From JBKEDC01 sp047971925 (lineage in GTDB: Bacteria; Bacteroidota; Bacteroidia; Bacteroidales; Prolixibacteraceae), in the NCBI GenBank assembly GCA_047971925.1, contig JBKEAC010000041.1:1-64000 (forward strand): 64,000 bases of DNA. Direction: 5' to 3'. Every line of letters starts with the position of its first letter. Within the stretch, counting starts at the first letter, position 1. A model generated the notes under the pieces. That model was not told where the DNA came from, made no database searches, and worked only from the letters and a program-made list of their open reading frames with translations. The position numbers and the translations under genes were made by a program. Of this stretch, positions 1-6,969 are shown piece after piece.

Positions 1-5
1 GACTT

Positions 6-1085
6 ATGCCACAACAAAGAAAGGAACTTAATTTTAAAGGAGAAAACATTTATGTAGGAATTGATGTCCACTTGAGAAGTTGGTCTGTAACTATTCTAAC
101 AGAGCACAGTCATTTTAAAACATTTAATCAACCTCCAGAACCTGATAAATTATATAATTATCTTACAGAACATTTTCCTATGGGAAACTATTTTTCGGCA
201 TATGAAGCAGGTTTTAGTGGACTATGGGCACACTATCAACTTAAGGAGTTAGGTGTTGAGAATATAGTCATCAATCCAGCAGATGTTCCGACTAGTAATA
301 AAGAACGTGTACATAAAACAGATGCTGTTGACTCTAAGAAAATTGCTCGCTCATTGCGAGCCAAAGAACTTCAGGGGATTTATACTATTACCCCTCAGAC
401 GCAAGAAGATAGAAGTATTTTGCGTGTAAGAACTTCAGTAGTAAAAGACCTTACTCGAATGAAGACTAGGATTAAGATGATGCTACACCACAATGGAATA
501 AAAATACCTCAGCAGTATTCTAATAGCAAGGATTTTCCTTCATCATTTGTAGGTTGGCTTAGATGTGAAGCTTCGGAAGCTATGGGAATAGATAAGTCGG
601 CTTTTCTGTTCGTTGTTGACGAACTCGAACACAAAAAGAAGGCTTTGTTGACTATAACAAGACAAGTGAGAGAGCTGTGCAAACAAGATAGATATAAGTG
701 CAATATAGAACTGATAAGAAGTGTTCCAGGTATTGGCTTATTAACGGGAGCAGTATTTCTTACAGAGATTGAAAATATTGAGCGTTTTGAAAATAGCGAT
801 AAATTTGCAGGTTTTATAGGTATTGTGCCAAGTTGCCATTCAAGTGGAAGTAAGGATAACAAAGGCGAGATGACATCAAGAGGACAAAAGCACCTGCGAG
901 CTTCACTGATTGAGAGCGCATGGGTTTCTATCCGCAAGGATCCAGCTTTAGCCCTAGCTTATAATCAACTTTGTCGCAGAATGGAACCAAACAAGGCTAT
1001 AGTTAGAATAGCTAGAAAACTAGTTAATCGAATATATTATGTGCTAAAGAATAAAAAAGAATATGTATGCAGTGTTGTACAATAA
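6..1085 (+). CDS. IS110-family transposase
   Basis: DEDD-type recombinase of an IS110-like insertion sequence. The N-terminal RuvC-like domain shows the acidic residues D20 (in GIDVH), E67 (in AYEAG), D106 and D109 (in KTDAVD). The C-terminal Transposase_20 part has a helix-hairpin-helix segment (SVPGIGLLTGAV, about 239-250) and a serine-rich motif (SCHSSG, 276-281), where this family keeps its catalytic serine. At 359 aa it is near usual family length and looks intact. The start is five bases into the window, so the left end of the element is not visible. IS110-family enzymes are guided by a bridge RNA encoded in a non-coding end of the element; here only the downstream end can be inspected. 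The reverse-strand open frame inside it is a shadow. Confidence 0.93.
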   Translation: MPQQRKELNFKGENIYVGIDVHLRSWSVTILTEHSHFKTFNQPPEPDKLYNYLTEHFPMGNYFSAYEAGFSGLWAHYQLKELGVENIVINPADVPTSNKERVHKTDAVDSKKIARSLRAKELQGIYTITPQTQEDRSILRVRTSVVKDLTRMKTRIKMMLHHNGIKIPQQYSNSKDFPSSFVGWLRCEASEAMGIDKSAFLFVVDELEHKKKALLTITRQVRELCKQDRYKCNIELIRSVPGIGLLTGAVFLTEIENIERFENSDKFAGFIGIVPSCHSSGSKDNKGEMTSRGQKHLRASLIESAWVSIRKDPALALAYNQLCRRMEPNKAIVRIARKLVNRIYYVLKNKKEYVCSVVQ

Positions 1086-1430
1086 TAACAATATATATCC
1101 TTAAAAACGAATAAAATAAGATGACCACTCTCCGCTACTTGCGGCATTGTGTCCGCTTAGAAAGAATGTGGCATCTTTCCTAATTGACTGAAAAAGAACT
1201 TGCAGCGTTTTTGCGTCTGCTTATTGAAGGCTGTTTTTATAGGATTACATACTAGGCTAAAAGAGGAATGGGTTTTCTTAGCCATAAGGCGATACCTGTA
1301 ATCAAAAAGAGAGTGATAAAATCACCCTCTTAAGATGTTACAGTGTAACGCAGGGAGTTTATTGCTAATAGGTTGCTCCCCAGCAGAGCCTATTTCCTCT
1401 TCAACTCCTTGATGTAAAGGTAAGAAAGAA
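1086..1430 (+). other. Non-coding tail of the IS110 element, hairpin-rich
   Basis: Non-coding stretch after the transposase stop, probably the right part of the IS. It holds a clear hairpin at 1307-1317 / 1321-1331 (11 bp, one mismatch, loop AAA) and a second at about 1367-1394 (arms AATAGG and CCTATT). In the IS1111 subgroup the bridge RNA lies downstream of the transposase, so this is the obvious place to look. The exact right boundary of the IS is not visible to me. Confidence 0.45.
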
Positions 1431-1474
1431 AATAAATTTTGACAAATAATACTCAAATAATTTGGATTACAACA

Positions 1475-1640
1475 TAGAAGTAGCGTGGCGCATTGCGCTA
1501 CGAACAGAATAATGGAGAATAGAAAAGCGCCAGAGGTGCGAAATGTAATGTCTTTCGTACCTGCGGCGCTTATAATGCTCGAATTGCCAGCACATAGTGC
1601 GATGCACTATGCTATATTAAAGCCCTTTGGGCTTATAGTT
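1475..1640. repeat. Cluster of palindromic intergenic repeats
   Basis: Four consecutive palindromes: GTAGCG...CGCTAC near 1482-1503; a long imperfect one with arms 1525-1543 and 1553-1571 (AAGCGCC...AGGTGCGAAA type); a perfect 8-bp stem CATAGTGC-GAT-GCACTATG at 1593-1611; and AAGCCC-TTT-GGGCTT at 1620-1634. The 19-bp palindrome and the AAGCGCC/AGGTGCG arms recur at 57438-57537, so this is a dispersed repeat family rather than a single terminator. Confidence 0.7.
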
Positions 1641-1714
1641 TGAAACCATCAAAAATTAAAATCTCACTTTTTGAGACACCCTCTTGACGTAACTTAAATG
1701 CAAGTCACATATGA

Positions 1715-2029
1715 TTAAATACCATTTGAATTACTCACTACAAACAACATAGAGCCAAGAAGAATGACTGTGAAAATCAGCATCACAATACTAAATATTT
1801 TTAGCATTTTCTTGTTTTCGTGGTCTTTGTTGTTTTCTTTATTTCTAGTTAACCACGGGTGAATGTAATACATTGATAAAATTGCAGCTAAAATAGAGAA
1901 AAAGTATGACGGAATTAAATTAAAAGGAAAATCGGTTCTTTGAGTTATGCAATAAAATATCATCAGCAACGTCGAAAGCATGATGTTTGGAACAATAAAC
2001 AAGAGTTCTTTTTTGGTTGACTTTTTCAT
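1715..2029 (-). CDS. Small membrane protein, unknown function
   Basis: 104-aa protein with three or four predicted membrane segments (about residues 9-27, 37-56 and 76-99), the last two separated by a charged loop rich in Asn, Lys and Glu (about 62-74). I do not recognise a family. It starts 15 bp downstream of the stop of the lipoprotein gene on the same strand, so the two probably share a transcript. The partner ends in a glycine-zipper hydrophobic segment; an accessory or protective role for this membrane protein is possible but is only inference. The gene sits between mobile and repeat DNA. Confidence 0.6.
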   Translation of the reverse strand: MKKSTKKELLFIVPNIMLSTLLMIFYCITQRTDFPFNLIPSYFFSILAAILSMYYIHPWLTRNKENNKDHENKKMLKIFSIVMLIFTVILLGSMLFVVSNSNGI

Positions 2030-2044
2030 GAATCCATGGTTTTA

Positions 2045-2740
2045 TTAACAAGCAATAGTACTAATGGCTGAACCAACAACTAGACTAACAACTGCCGCAG
2101 TTCCTCCAGAAACAATTGTAGATGCTCCAAAAGCAGCCCCTGCAATAGCCCCTGCCCACGCTCCATAAACAGTTCCAATTCCACCCGAAGTTAAATTGCA
2201 AACAAAAGTAGCAAAAGATTTTTGCTGATATCGATTGTCATTCAGTTTCAAATCTACCATAGCATCGCAAGCACCTTTAATCATCTCATTCATAACAAGC
2301 AACTCGAGTTGTTCTTCTTTAGGGAGCTTATATATTAATTCTTCGACTATCTGTATATTCTCTTGAAAATTTAATAACGAGCTATTTTTAGCAATGTTGA
2401 GAATTTGTTTAATAATCATCACTTGCTTTGGAGTATAACTATCAAATGCATTATCTATTATCGGTTGATCTAATGAGGGGAATTTAGTTGCTATAACATA
2501 GCTGGAATCTAATATGTCTCTATAGCAAGCATGCTGCGTATTCCATTCTTGAATATTATTCTCCACAGCTTTTACTAGCATAATGTCATTTTGAAAAGCT
2601 GTATTGGGCAACTCTTCTAAACTATACGACACCATATTATAAAAATCTGCACCTATTTGCTGTGCTAAATGTTTAACATCTATTGTATTTATTGGTAGTT
2701 TGCAATCTTCTTCATTGCAACTAAACAGCGGCAATAGCAC
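2045..2740 (-). CDS. Predicted lipoprotein with C-terminal glycine-zipper segment; out of frame with its start
   Basis: About 231 aa are readable from an in-frame GTG, but the natural start is very likely the ATG at 2785-2787, separated from the body by an (AAAG)5 tract. From that ATG the 5-unit tract leads to a stop after 11 codons. With 3 or 6 units the product would begin MKERK(KERK)AFRIIVFL and run into the lipobox LFSC, a textbook lipoprotein signal peptide. The mature protein is a charged helical domain (about residues 10-180) followed by a Gly/Ala-rich hydrophobic C-terminus (about 186-231) with GxxxG-type spacing, resembling glycine zippers of bacteriocin-like or membrane-inserting proteins. 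The family is not recognised. It is followed by a small membrane protein. Confidence 0.62.
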   Translation of the reverse strand: MLLPLFSCNEEDCKLPINTIDVKHLAQQIGADFYNMVSYSLEELPNTAFQNDIMLVKAVENNIQEWNTQHACYRDILDSSYVIATKFPSLDQPIIDNAFDSYTPKQVMIIKQILNIAKNSSLLNFQENIQIVEELIYKLPKEEQLELLVMNEMIKGACDAMVDLKLNDNRYQQKSFATFVCNLTSGGIGTVYGAWAGAIAGAAFGASTIVSGGTAAVVSLVVGSAISTIAC

Positions 2741-2764
2741 TAGGAAAACAATTATCCTAAATGC

Positions 2765-2784
2765 CTTTCTTTCTTTCTTTCTTT
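2765..2784 (-). repeat. Tetranucleotide repeat (AAAG)5 in the lipoprotein start region
   Basis: Five perfect AAAG units read on the minus strand, directly after an ATG at 2785-2787. ATG plus 20 nt leaves the lipoprotein frame shifted; loss of two units or gain of one restores it. A repeat at the n-region of a signal peptide coding for KERK is a typical slipped-strand contingency locus. The count could also be an assembly artefact. Confidence 0.8.
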
Positions 2785-2787
2785 CAT

Positions 2788-3205
2788 AATATCAAATTTA
2801 AAATTAACAATTCGGTATCACTCCAGCGCTTCTCCTTTCTTTTGTGAGTGGATTTTGTTTGATAAGGCTAAAATTAAAACATATTTTTCACAAAAACAAG
2901 CAAAAAGAAATAAATTTTTAGATTTTGCACTAATTATTGCATTTAAATTACCAATACAATGCCGTGCAATCTGCTTTCTAGCTTATTGTCGCCATAAGTC
3001 GTAATGCTTCCGCATCCACGTCTGCTTCCGATCTGCTATGTTTTTCATTAACGAAAAGAAAACGAGTTTCCCAGCAATGGAAAAGATGCAGTCTGTCGGA
3101 GGGATACGCAAAATTAAATATGTTATAAATGTAAAAGCCCGCAACTGCTGGCTTTTATACTTTTTGTTCAATTAATATTTAGAAGAGGCATTATCATCTT
3201 GGGTT
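2788..3205. other. Intergenic stretch, no supported gene
   Basis: AT-rich spacer. A TAAATTTG box (minus strand, 2793-2800) lies just upstream of the lipoprotein ATG but has no convincing -33 partner. A 62-codon reverse frame at 2983-3171 has no recognisable family and no start signals. I see no other structure here. Confidence 0.5.
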
Positions 3206-3517
3206 CTATAGTCCCCGATTATGGCTATATGTCGAATATAGTGGGTAATTGAATTTGAGTTTCCCAGCAATGAAGTATATCATGTTTATAAAGTTGTCGA
3301 TATTGCAATATTCTCTGTCTCTTTTTTTTGCTAGTTGTATTTTAGAATTTATGCTTCCTAATATTCCATTGCTGATTCTGCTATTCATATAATTCACAAT
3401 ACTAAACCAGTGAGATTTAATCATGGTACCTAAGATTATACTACACCCGTAATTAATGTATTCAATGTTCACAATTTGGTGATTAAGTGTAATATGCTTT
3501 AAATGTATATCGCTCAT
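3206..3517 (-). pseudogene. ISL3-family transposase remnant (C-terminal piece)
   Basis: The reverse frame carries a recognisable C-terminal block of ISL3-type transposases: KSHWFSIVNYMNSRISNGIL followed by NSKIQLAKKR, NIDNFINMIYF, GKLKF and YPLYST, coded by about 3230-3418. The rest of the roughly 400-aa enzyme is missing, and the expected stop after ST has mutated (TAG to TAT), so the frame reads on to 3206. The end at 3223-3247 (GGCTATATGTCGAAT...) matches the inverted repeats of two small elements at 14.1 and 25.0 kb, so this is the relic of the IS whose ends they share. Confidence 0.75.
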
Positions 3518-3530
3518 TATTAATTAACAA

Positions 3531-3973
3531 ATCGGAATAATGAGTTATATGTGTTCTCAATCAAGAGTTTTATAAGAACATAATTGTCTATAAATTTCTT
3601 CATGAGGTGAATTAAGCAAGCTTATTGGGTGATATTTTTCTTCATGAGGTGAAATAAGCAAGCTTATTTGTCCATATTTTTTTTGATATGTTAAAATAAG
3701 CAAACTTATAGAGTGAGATTTTTTATCATGAGCTGAATTAAGCAAGCTTATTTGTTCATATTTTTTTTGATATGTTAAAATAAGCAAACTTATTGGGTGA
3801 TATTTTTCTTCATGAGATGAATTAAGCAAGCTTATTTGGTGATATTTTTTCTCGTGAGGTAAATTAAGTCTGCATTTATATTGTAGTGAGTTGTGTTTTG
3901 GCTACGTTTTTTGTTCGTTTAAAGCTCAATCATTATTTAACGGATTAAAATGCGCTGATTTATTTCCATCAAG
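3531..3973. mobile_element. Small IS982-like-ended element, copy A, with 42-bp tandem array
   Basis: Copy A of a repeat element also present at 34.25-34.78 kb. Order: a CGGAAT-type left end (about 3531), a 27-bp block shared exactly with copy B (3553-3579), seven 42-bp tandem units (about 3585-3878), then a conserved right flank (TTCGTTTAAAGCTCAATCAT... to about 3973). The right terminus GATTTATTTCC resembles the inverted repeat of the IS982 remnant at 57.9 kb. There is no transposase, so it is probably a non-autonomous element. The 42-bp period keeps a 14-aa-repeat reverse frame open, which I do not regard as a gene. Confidence 0.65.
3585..3878. repeat. 42-bp tandem repeat array (about 7 units)
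   Basis: Degenerate units of 42 bp, two alternating types: one with ...TTCATGAGGTGAATTAAGC and AAGCTTATTGG, the other with TTTTTTTGATATGTTAAAAT followed by AAGCAAACTTAT. Units abut with no unique spacers, so this is not a CRISPR array. The same unit types, in different number and order, form the array at 34391-34684. Confidence 0.8.
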
Positions 3974-4226
3974 GAGATGTAGACTAAGAGAAAAAGATAA
4001 ACACAGCATAAAAACAAGACTTCGGTCTGATTAGTAATATTCACTTTAAATTTTAGGTAAATGAGTGCATTGAGGAACTTCTTGAAAACGAGATAACACA
4101 AAAGATATGGGTGTTTTTTTGTGTAGGAGCAAAGCAAACATACTAGAAACATAAAGCGCCACCACATGGTTTATGCATGAATTAGGGAGGAAAGCTTAAA
4201 ACACCTTCAAAAAAAACAAACTAACA

Positions 4227-4257
4227 TTTGATTTTTAATTGTATTTTTTTATTTTTG
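4227..4257 (+). promoter_or_regulatory. Bacteroidetes-type promoter for the DUF4268-cyuA pair
   Basis: TTTG at 4227-4230 and TATTTTTG at 4250-4257 with 19-bp spacing. Transcription would start near 4264, which supports translation from the ATG at 4269 rather than 4239. Confidence 0.7.
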
Positions 4258-4268
4258 CAAGTAGATAT

Positions 4269-4769
4269 ATGTACACAAGAGAAGAAGCAAAAAAGCTAAG
4301 AAAACAGTTTTGGATAGATTTTGCCCATAGGTGCGAATCTATTCCTGAATTAATGCATCGAAAAAAGAAATGGATACTTTACGATACGAGTGTGTCGGGA
4401 GTGGAGTTGAAATTTCAAATAGGTAGGCATGATGCAATGGTGATCTTGGAACTGAATAATAGAAATGAGGATAAGCGTTTAGAAGCATTTGAATTATTGC
4501 AGAGTTACAAAATTATTGTTGAAGAGGGCTTTGAAGAAGGTTTAATTTGGGAGCTTTGTTATGAACGAGAGAAAGGGGAGCAGGTTAGTCGTGCCTATGT
4601 GGCAACCTATGACTATGATATTCATCGACGCGACCAATGGCATGCTATTTTTGATTTTTTCATTGAAAATATGCTAAAATTAGAAGCAAATTTTTTTGAA
4701 ATACAAGATATTCTGAAGGAAAATTTAAATAAGCAACCAACAAAAAATAAATCAGATGACACATACTGA
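4269..4769 (+). CDS. DUF4268 domain protein
   Basis: Cytoplasmic protein of 166 aa in the DUF4268 family, a small alpha/beta fold found widely in Bacteroidota and often related to nuclease-like folds; its activity is not established. Visible family features are the start MYTREEAKKLRKQFW, the strand-rich centre around GVELKFQIGRHDAMVILEL, and the C-terminal RRDQWHAIFDFF. The open frame reaches 4239, but the promoter lies over that extension, so 4269 is the better start. It overlaps the next gene (cysteine desulfidase-like) by 14 bp, which implies translational coupling. Confidence 0.85.
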   Translation: MYTREEAKKLRKQFWIDFAHRCESIPELMHRKKKWILYDTSVSGVELKFQIGRHDAMVILELNNRNEDKRLEAFELLQSYKIIVEEGFEEGLIWELCYEREKGEQVSRAYVATYDYDIHRRDQWHAIFDFFIENMLKLEANFFEIQDILKENLNKQPTKNKSDDTY

Positions 4770-6036
4770 AATTGATGAGATATTAGCTTTGATGAAGCGC
4801 GAGATTGTGCCTGCAATAGGATGCACAGAGCCAGTAGCAGTGGCATTGGCAGTGGCAAAGGCAAAAGAAGTGTTGCGTGAAGAGGTTCAAGAGGTAGAGC
4901 TGCATTTAAGTCAGAATATTCTTAAAAATGCATTGGGAGTAGGTATTCCTGGTACGGGGATGATTGGTTTGCCGATAGCTGTAGCACTAGGAGTTGTGAT
5001 TGGTAAATCGGAATATCAACTTGAAGTTTTAAAAGACTTGACACCTGAAAAATTGCAGGAGGCGAAACGATTTATTGCAGAAAAGAATATCAAAATAAGA
5101 TTAAAGGAAGATGCACCCGATAAGCTCTATATTGAGGTGAAATGTGGGAGTGAAAATCATGAAGCTATGGTTGTTATTTGTGGTAGTCATAGCAATATTA
5201 CAACGGTAGAGTTAGATGGAGAATCGCTTTTGTTGGAGAAGGTTTTTGCAGGGGAGCAAGAATCGAATGAGATTGTAGATTTGAGTTTTAGGAAAGTTTA
5301 TGAATTTTCACAAGAGGTTCCTATTGAAGAGTTAGATTTTCTGTTGGAAGCAGCACGCATTAACTTGGAAGCATCAGATATGTCGCATACTTCAGATTTT
5401 GGGCATTCGGTTGGGAAATCAATAGAAGATGATAATTTTAAGTATATCATGGGAGATAGTGTGTTTAATAAAATAGTGAGCACAACTACAGCTGCATGCG
5501 ATGTTAGAATGGCAGGCGCAATGATACCCGTGGTGAGTAATTCGGGTAGTGGCAATCAAGGAATTACATGTTCTCTTCCGGTTGTGGTTTTTGCAAATCA
5601 CACACAAAAGACCACCGTGGAGTTGGCAAGAGCTTTAGCAATGAGCAATTTGCTAGTCATTTATATTAAGACAAAGTTAGGTCGCCTTTCGGCACTTTGT
5701 GGAGTAACTGTTGCAGCAATGGGTGCCTCGAGTGCAATAACCATGCTGATGGGTGGTAGTTATGAGCAGCTGACTTATTCGGTTAAAAATATGATTGCAA
5801 ATGTTACTGGTATGTTGTGCGATGGAGCGAAGCCTAGTTGTGCAATGAAAGTTTCAGGTGCGGTATCTTCGGCTGTATATTCAGCCATGATGGCTATGCG
5901 CAATAATGTGGTTACTTCTGCAGAAGGTGTGGCAGATGATTGTATTGAAAAATCAATTACGAATTTAAGCTCAATTGGAAGTGCTGGAATGAGTGAAACA
6001 GATAAATTGGTATTAAACATTATGCTTCAAAAGTAG
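4756..6036 (+). CDS. cyuA: L-cysteine desulfidase / UPF0597 family (CyuA-like)
   Basis: 426-aa member of the UPF0597 (CyuA, formerly YhaM) family, related to the alpha part of iron-sulfur L-serine dehydratases. Characterised members break down L-cysteine to pyruvate, sulfide and ammonia using an oxygen-sensitive [4Fe-4S] cluster. Candidate cluster ligands are conserved: C23 in IGCTEP, C272 in ITCSLP, C315, and C355/C362 in CDGAKPSC; the glycine-rich SNSGSGNQG motif is at 261-269. Length is normal for the family. The start overlaps the end of the DUF4268 gene. The family fits an anaerobe; exact substrate (cysteine, serine or other) cannot be settled from sequence. Confidence 0.88.
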   Translation: MTHTEIDEILALMKREIVPAIGCTEPVAVALAVAKAKEVLREEVQEVELHLSQNILKNALGVGIPGTGMIGLPIAVALGVVIGKSEYQLEVLKDLTPEKLQEAKRFIAEKNIKIRLKEDAPDKLYIEVKCGSENHEAMVVICGSHSNITTVELDGESLLLEKVFAGEQESNEIVDLSFRKVYEFSQEVPIEELDFLLEAARINLEASDMSHTSDFGHSVGKSIEDDNFKYIMGDSVFNKIVSTTTAACDVRMAGAMIPVVSNSGSGNQGITCSLPVVVFANHTQKTTVELARALAMSNLLVIYIKTKLGRLSALCGVTVAAMGASSAITMLMGGSYEQLTYSVKNMIANVTGMLCDGAKPSCAMKVSGAVSSAVYSAMMAMRNNVVTSAEGVADDCIEKSITNLSSIGSAGMSETDKLVLNIMLQK

Positions 6037-6164
6037 AAATAGTTTTAATTTAGTATATTTTAATGATTACATTTTAGTTAAGAAACAAATAAAAATTAGT
6101 AATAAAGATTAAAGACTATATCTTTACCCCGTTATTAATTTAACGACTAAACTAAAATGATAGA

Positions 6165-6644
6165 ATGATGATTAGGGTACTGTTTGTTTGTCTTGGGAAT
6201 ATATGTCGCTCGGCTAGTGCAGAGGGGGTAATGAAGAAAATGGTAGAGCAGGTTGGACTGCAAAATGAAATCGAATGCGATTCGGCAGGAACAGCAAATT
6301 ATCATGCAGGCGAAAAGGCCGATGCAAGAATGCGTTTACATGCAATTAAGAGGTCATATCAGTTGGATTCAATATCTCGACAAATAAATCCAGAAAATGA
6401 TTTTCTGAAATTTGATATGATCATTGCAATGGATGATAATAATGTGCGAGAGTTGCAACGCTTGGCGCCAACTCCAGAGCTGGCAAGTAAAATTTATAAG
6501 GTCACTGACTTTGGTTCTTCGGGCTATGATTCAGTTCCCGATCCTTATTATGGAGGAGAAGAAGGTTTTGAATTGGTTTTAGACATCTTAGAGGAATCCT
6601 GTACTGCGTTGTTGAATGTAATTAAGAAAGAAAATGCGCTATAA
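6165..6644 (+). CDS. Low-molecular-weight protein tyrosine phosphatase
   Basis: 159-aa cytoplasmic phosphatase of the LMW-PTP/arsenate reductase-like fold. The P-loop signature C(X)5R is at residues 9-15 (CLGNICR), followed by S16, and the general-acid aspartate lies in the DPYYGG motif near residue 125. It would dephosphorylate phosphotyrosine proteins; in other bacteria such enzymes pair with BY-kinases, but none is nearby. Two tandem ATGs (6165 and 6168) are possible. No exopolysaccharide genes surround it, so a stand-alone housekeeping phosphatase is more likely than a Wzb-type role. Confidence 0.93.
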   Translation: MMIRVLFVCLGNICRSASAEGVMKKMVEQVGLQNEIECDSAGTANYHAGEKADARMRLHAIKRSYQLDSISRQINPENDFLKFDMIIAMDDNNVRELQRLAPTPELASKIYKVTDFGSSGYDSVPDPYYGGEEGFELVLDILEESCTALLNVIKKENAL

Positions 6645-6904
6645 GGTGCAGTAATTAAGTTGTTCTTTCTTTAATTTTTTAATTTTAGAACTCTAAATGA
6701 TATTAAGGAGCATAAAAGATGATATTTACTTGTGATTTTGATTAAAAACTCATTTGTAATGCATCATCCTTCTTAAGTAGGTGTTTTTTTGTTTTATGGC
6801 ATTTGGTTAGTCATTATTCATAGAACTTCTGTTCACATCGCCACCCAATAATCGCTTTTTCATAGAAAATGATAGATTAGGAATTTTGTGGTAGATTAGA
6901 AATA
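6645..6904. other. Intergenic spacer, nothing recognised
   Basis: AT-rich spacer between the phosphatase gene and the convergent lipoprotein gene. Apart from the terminator hairpin at its right edge I see no gene, promoter or repeat. Confidence 0.4.
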
Positions 6905-6942
6905 TAATCCCCGATAAACTGAGTTTGAATTATCGGGGATTA
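6905..6942. terminator. Bidirectional terminator hairpin
   Basis: Perfect 13-bp inverted repeat (6905-6917 and 6930-6942, TAATCCCCGATAA) with a 12-nt loop between the convergent phosphatase and lipoprotein genes. Confidence 0.8.
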
Positions 6943-6969
6943 ATAGATGTGTTTTGCTGCAGAGATACT

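Noticed and set aside
2785..2787. Ordinary frameshifted pseudogene reading for the lipoprotein
   Set aside because: The remaining frame is fully open for 231 codons and the shift falls exactly on a tetranucleotide repeat, so a reversible switch fits better than decay; sequencing error remains possible.
2983..3171. 62-codon reverse open frame
   Set aside because: No recognisable domain, no start signals. A short IAGKL string resembles the ISL3 relic next door but the rest does not.
3557..3878. 42-bp repeats as a CRISPR array
   Set aside because: Units abut directly, are degenerate and have no unique spacers; no cas genes are present. They are a tandem satellite inside a small mobile element.
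3937..4167. 76-codon hydrophobic reverse frame
   Set aside because: Overlaps the right flank of the 42-bp element; composition follows AT-rich noise; no promoter or homologous copy in the second element.
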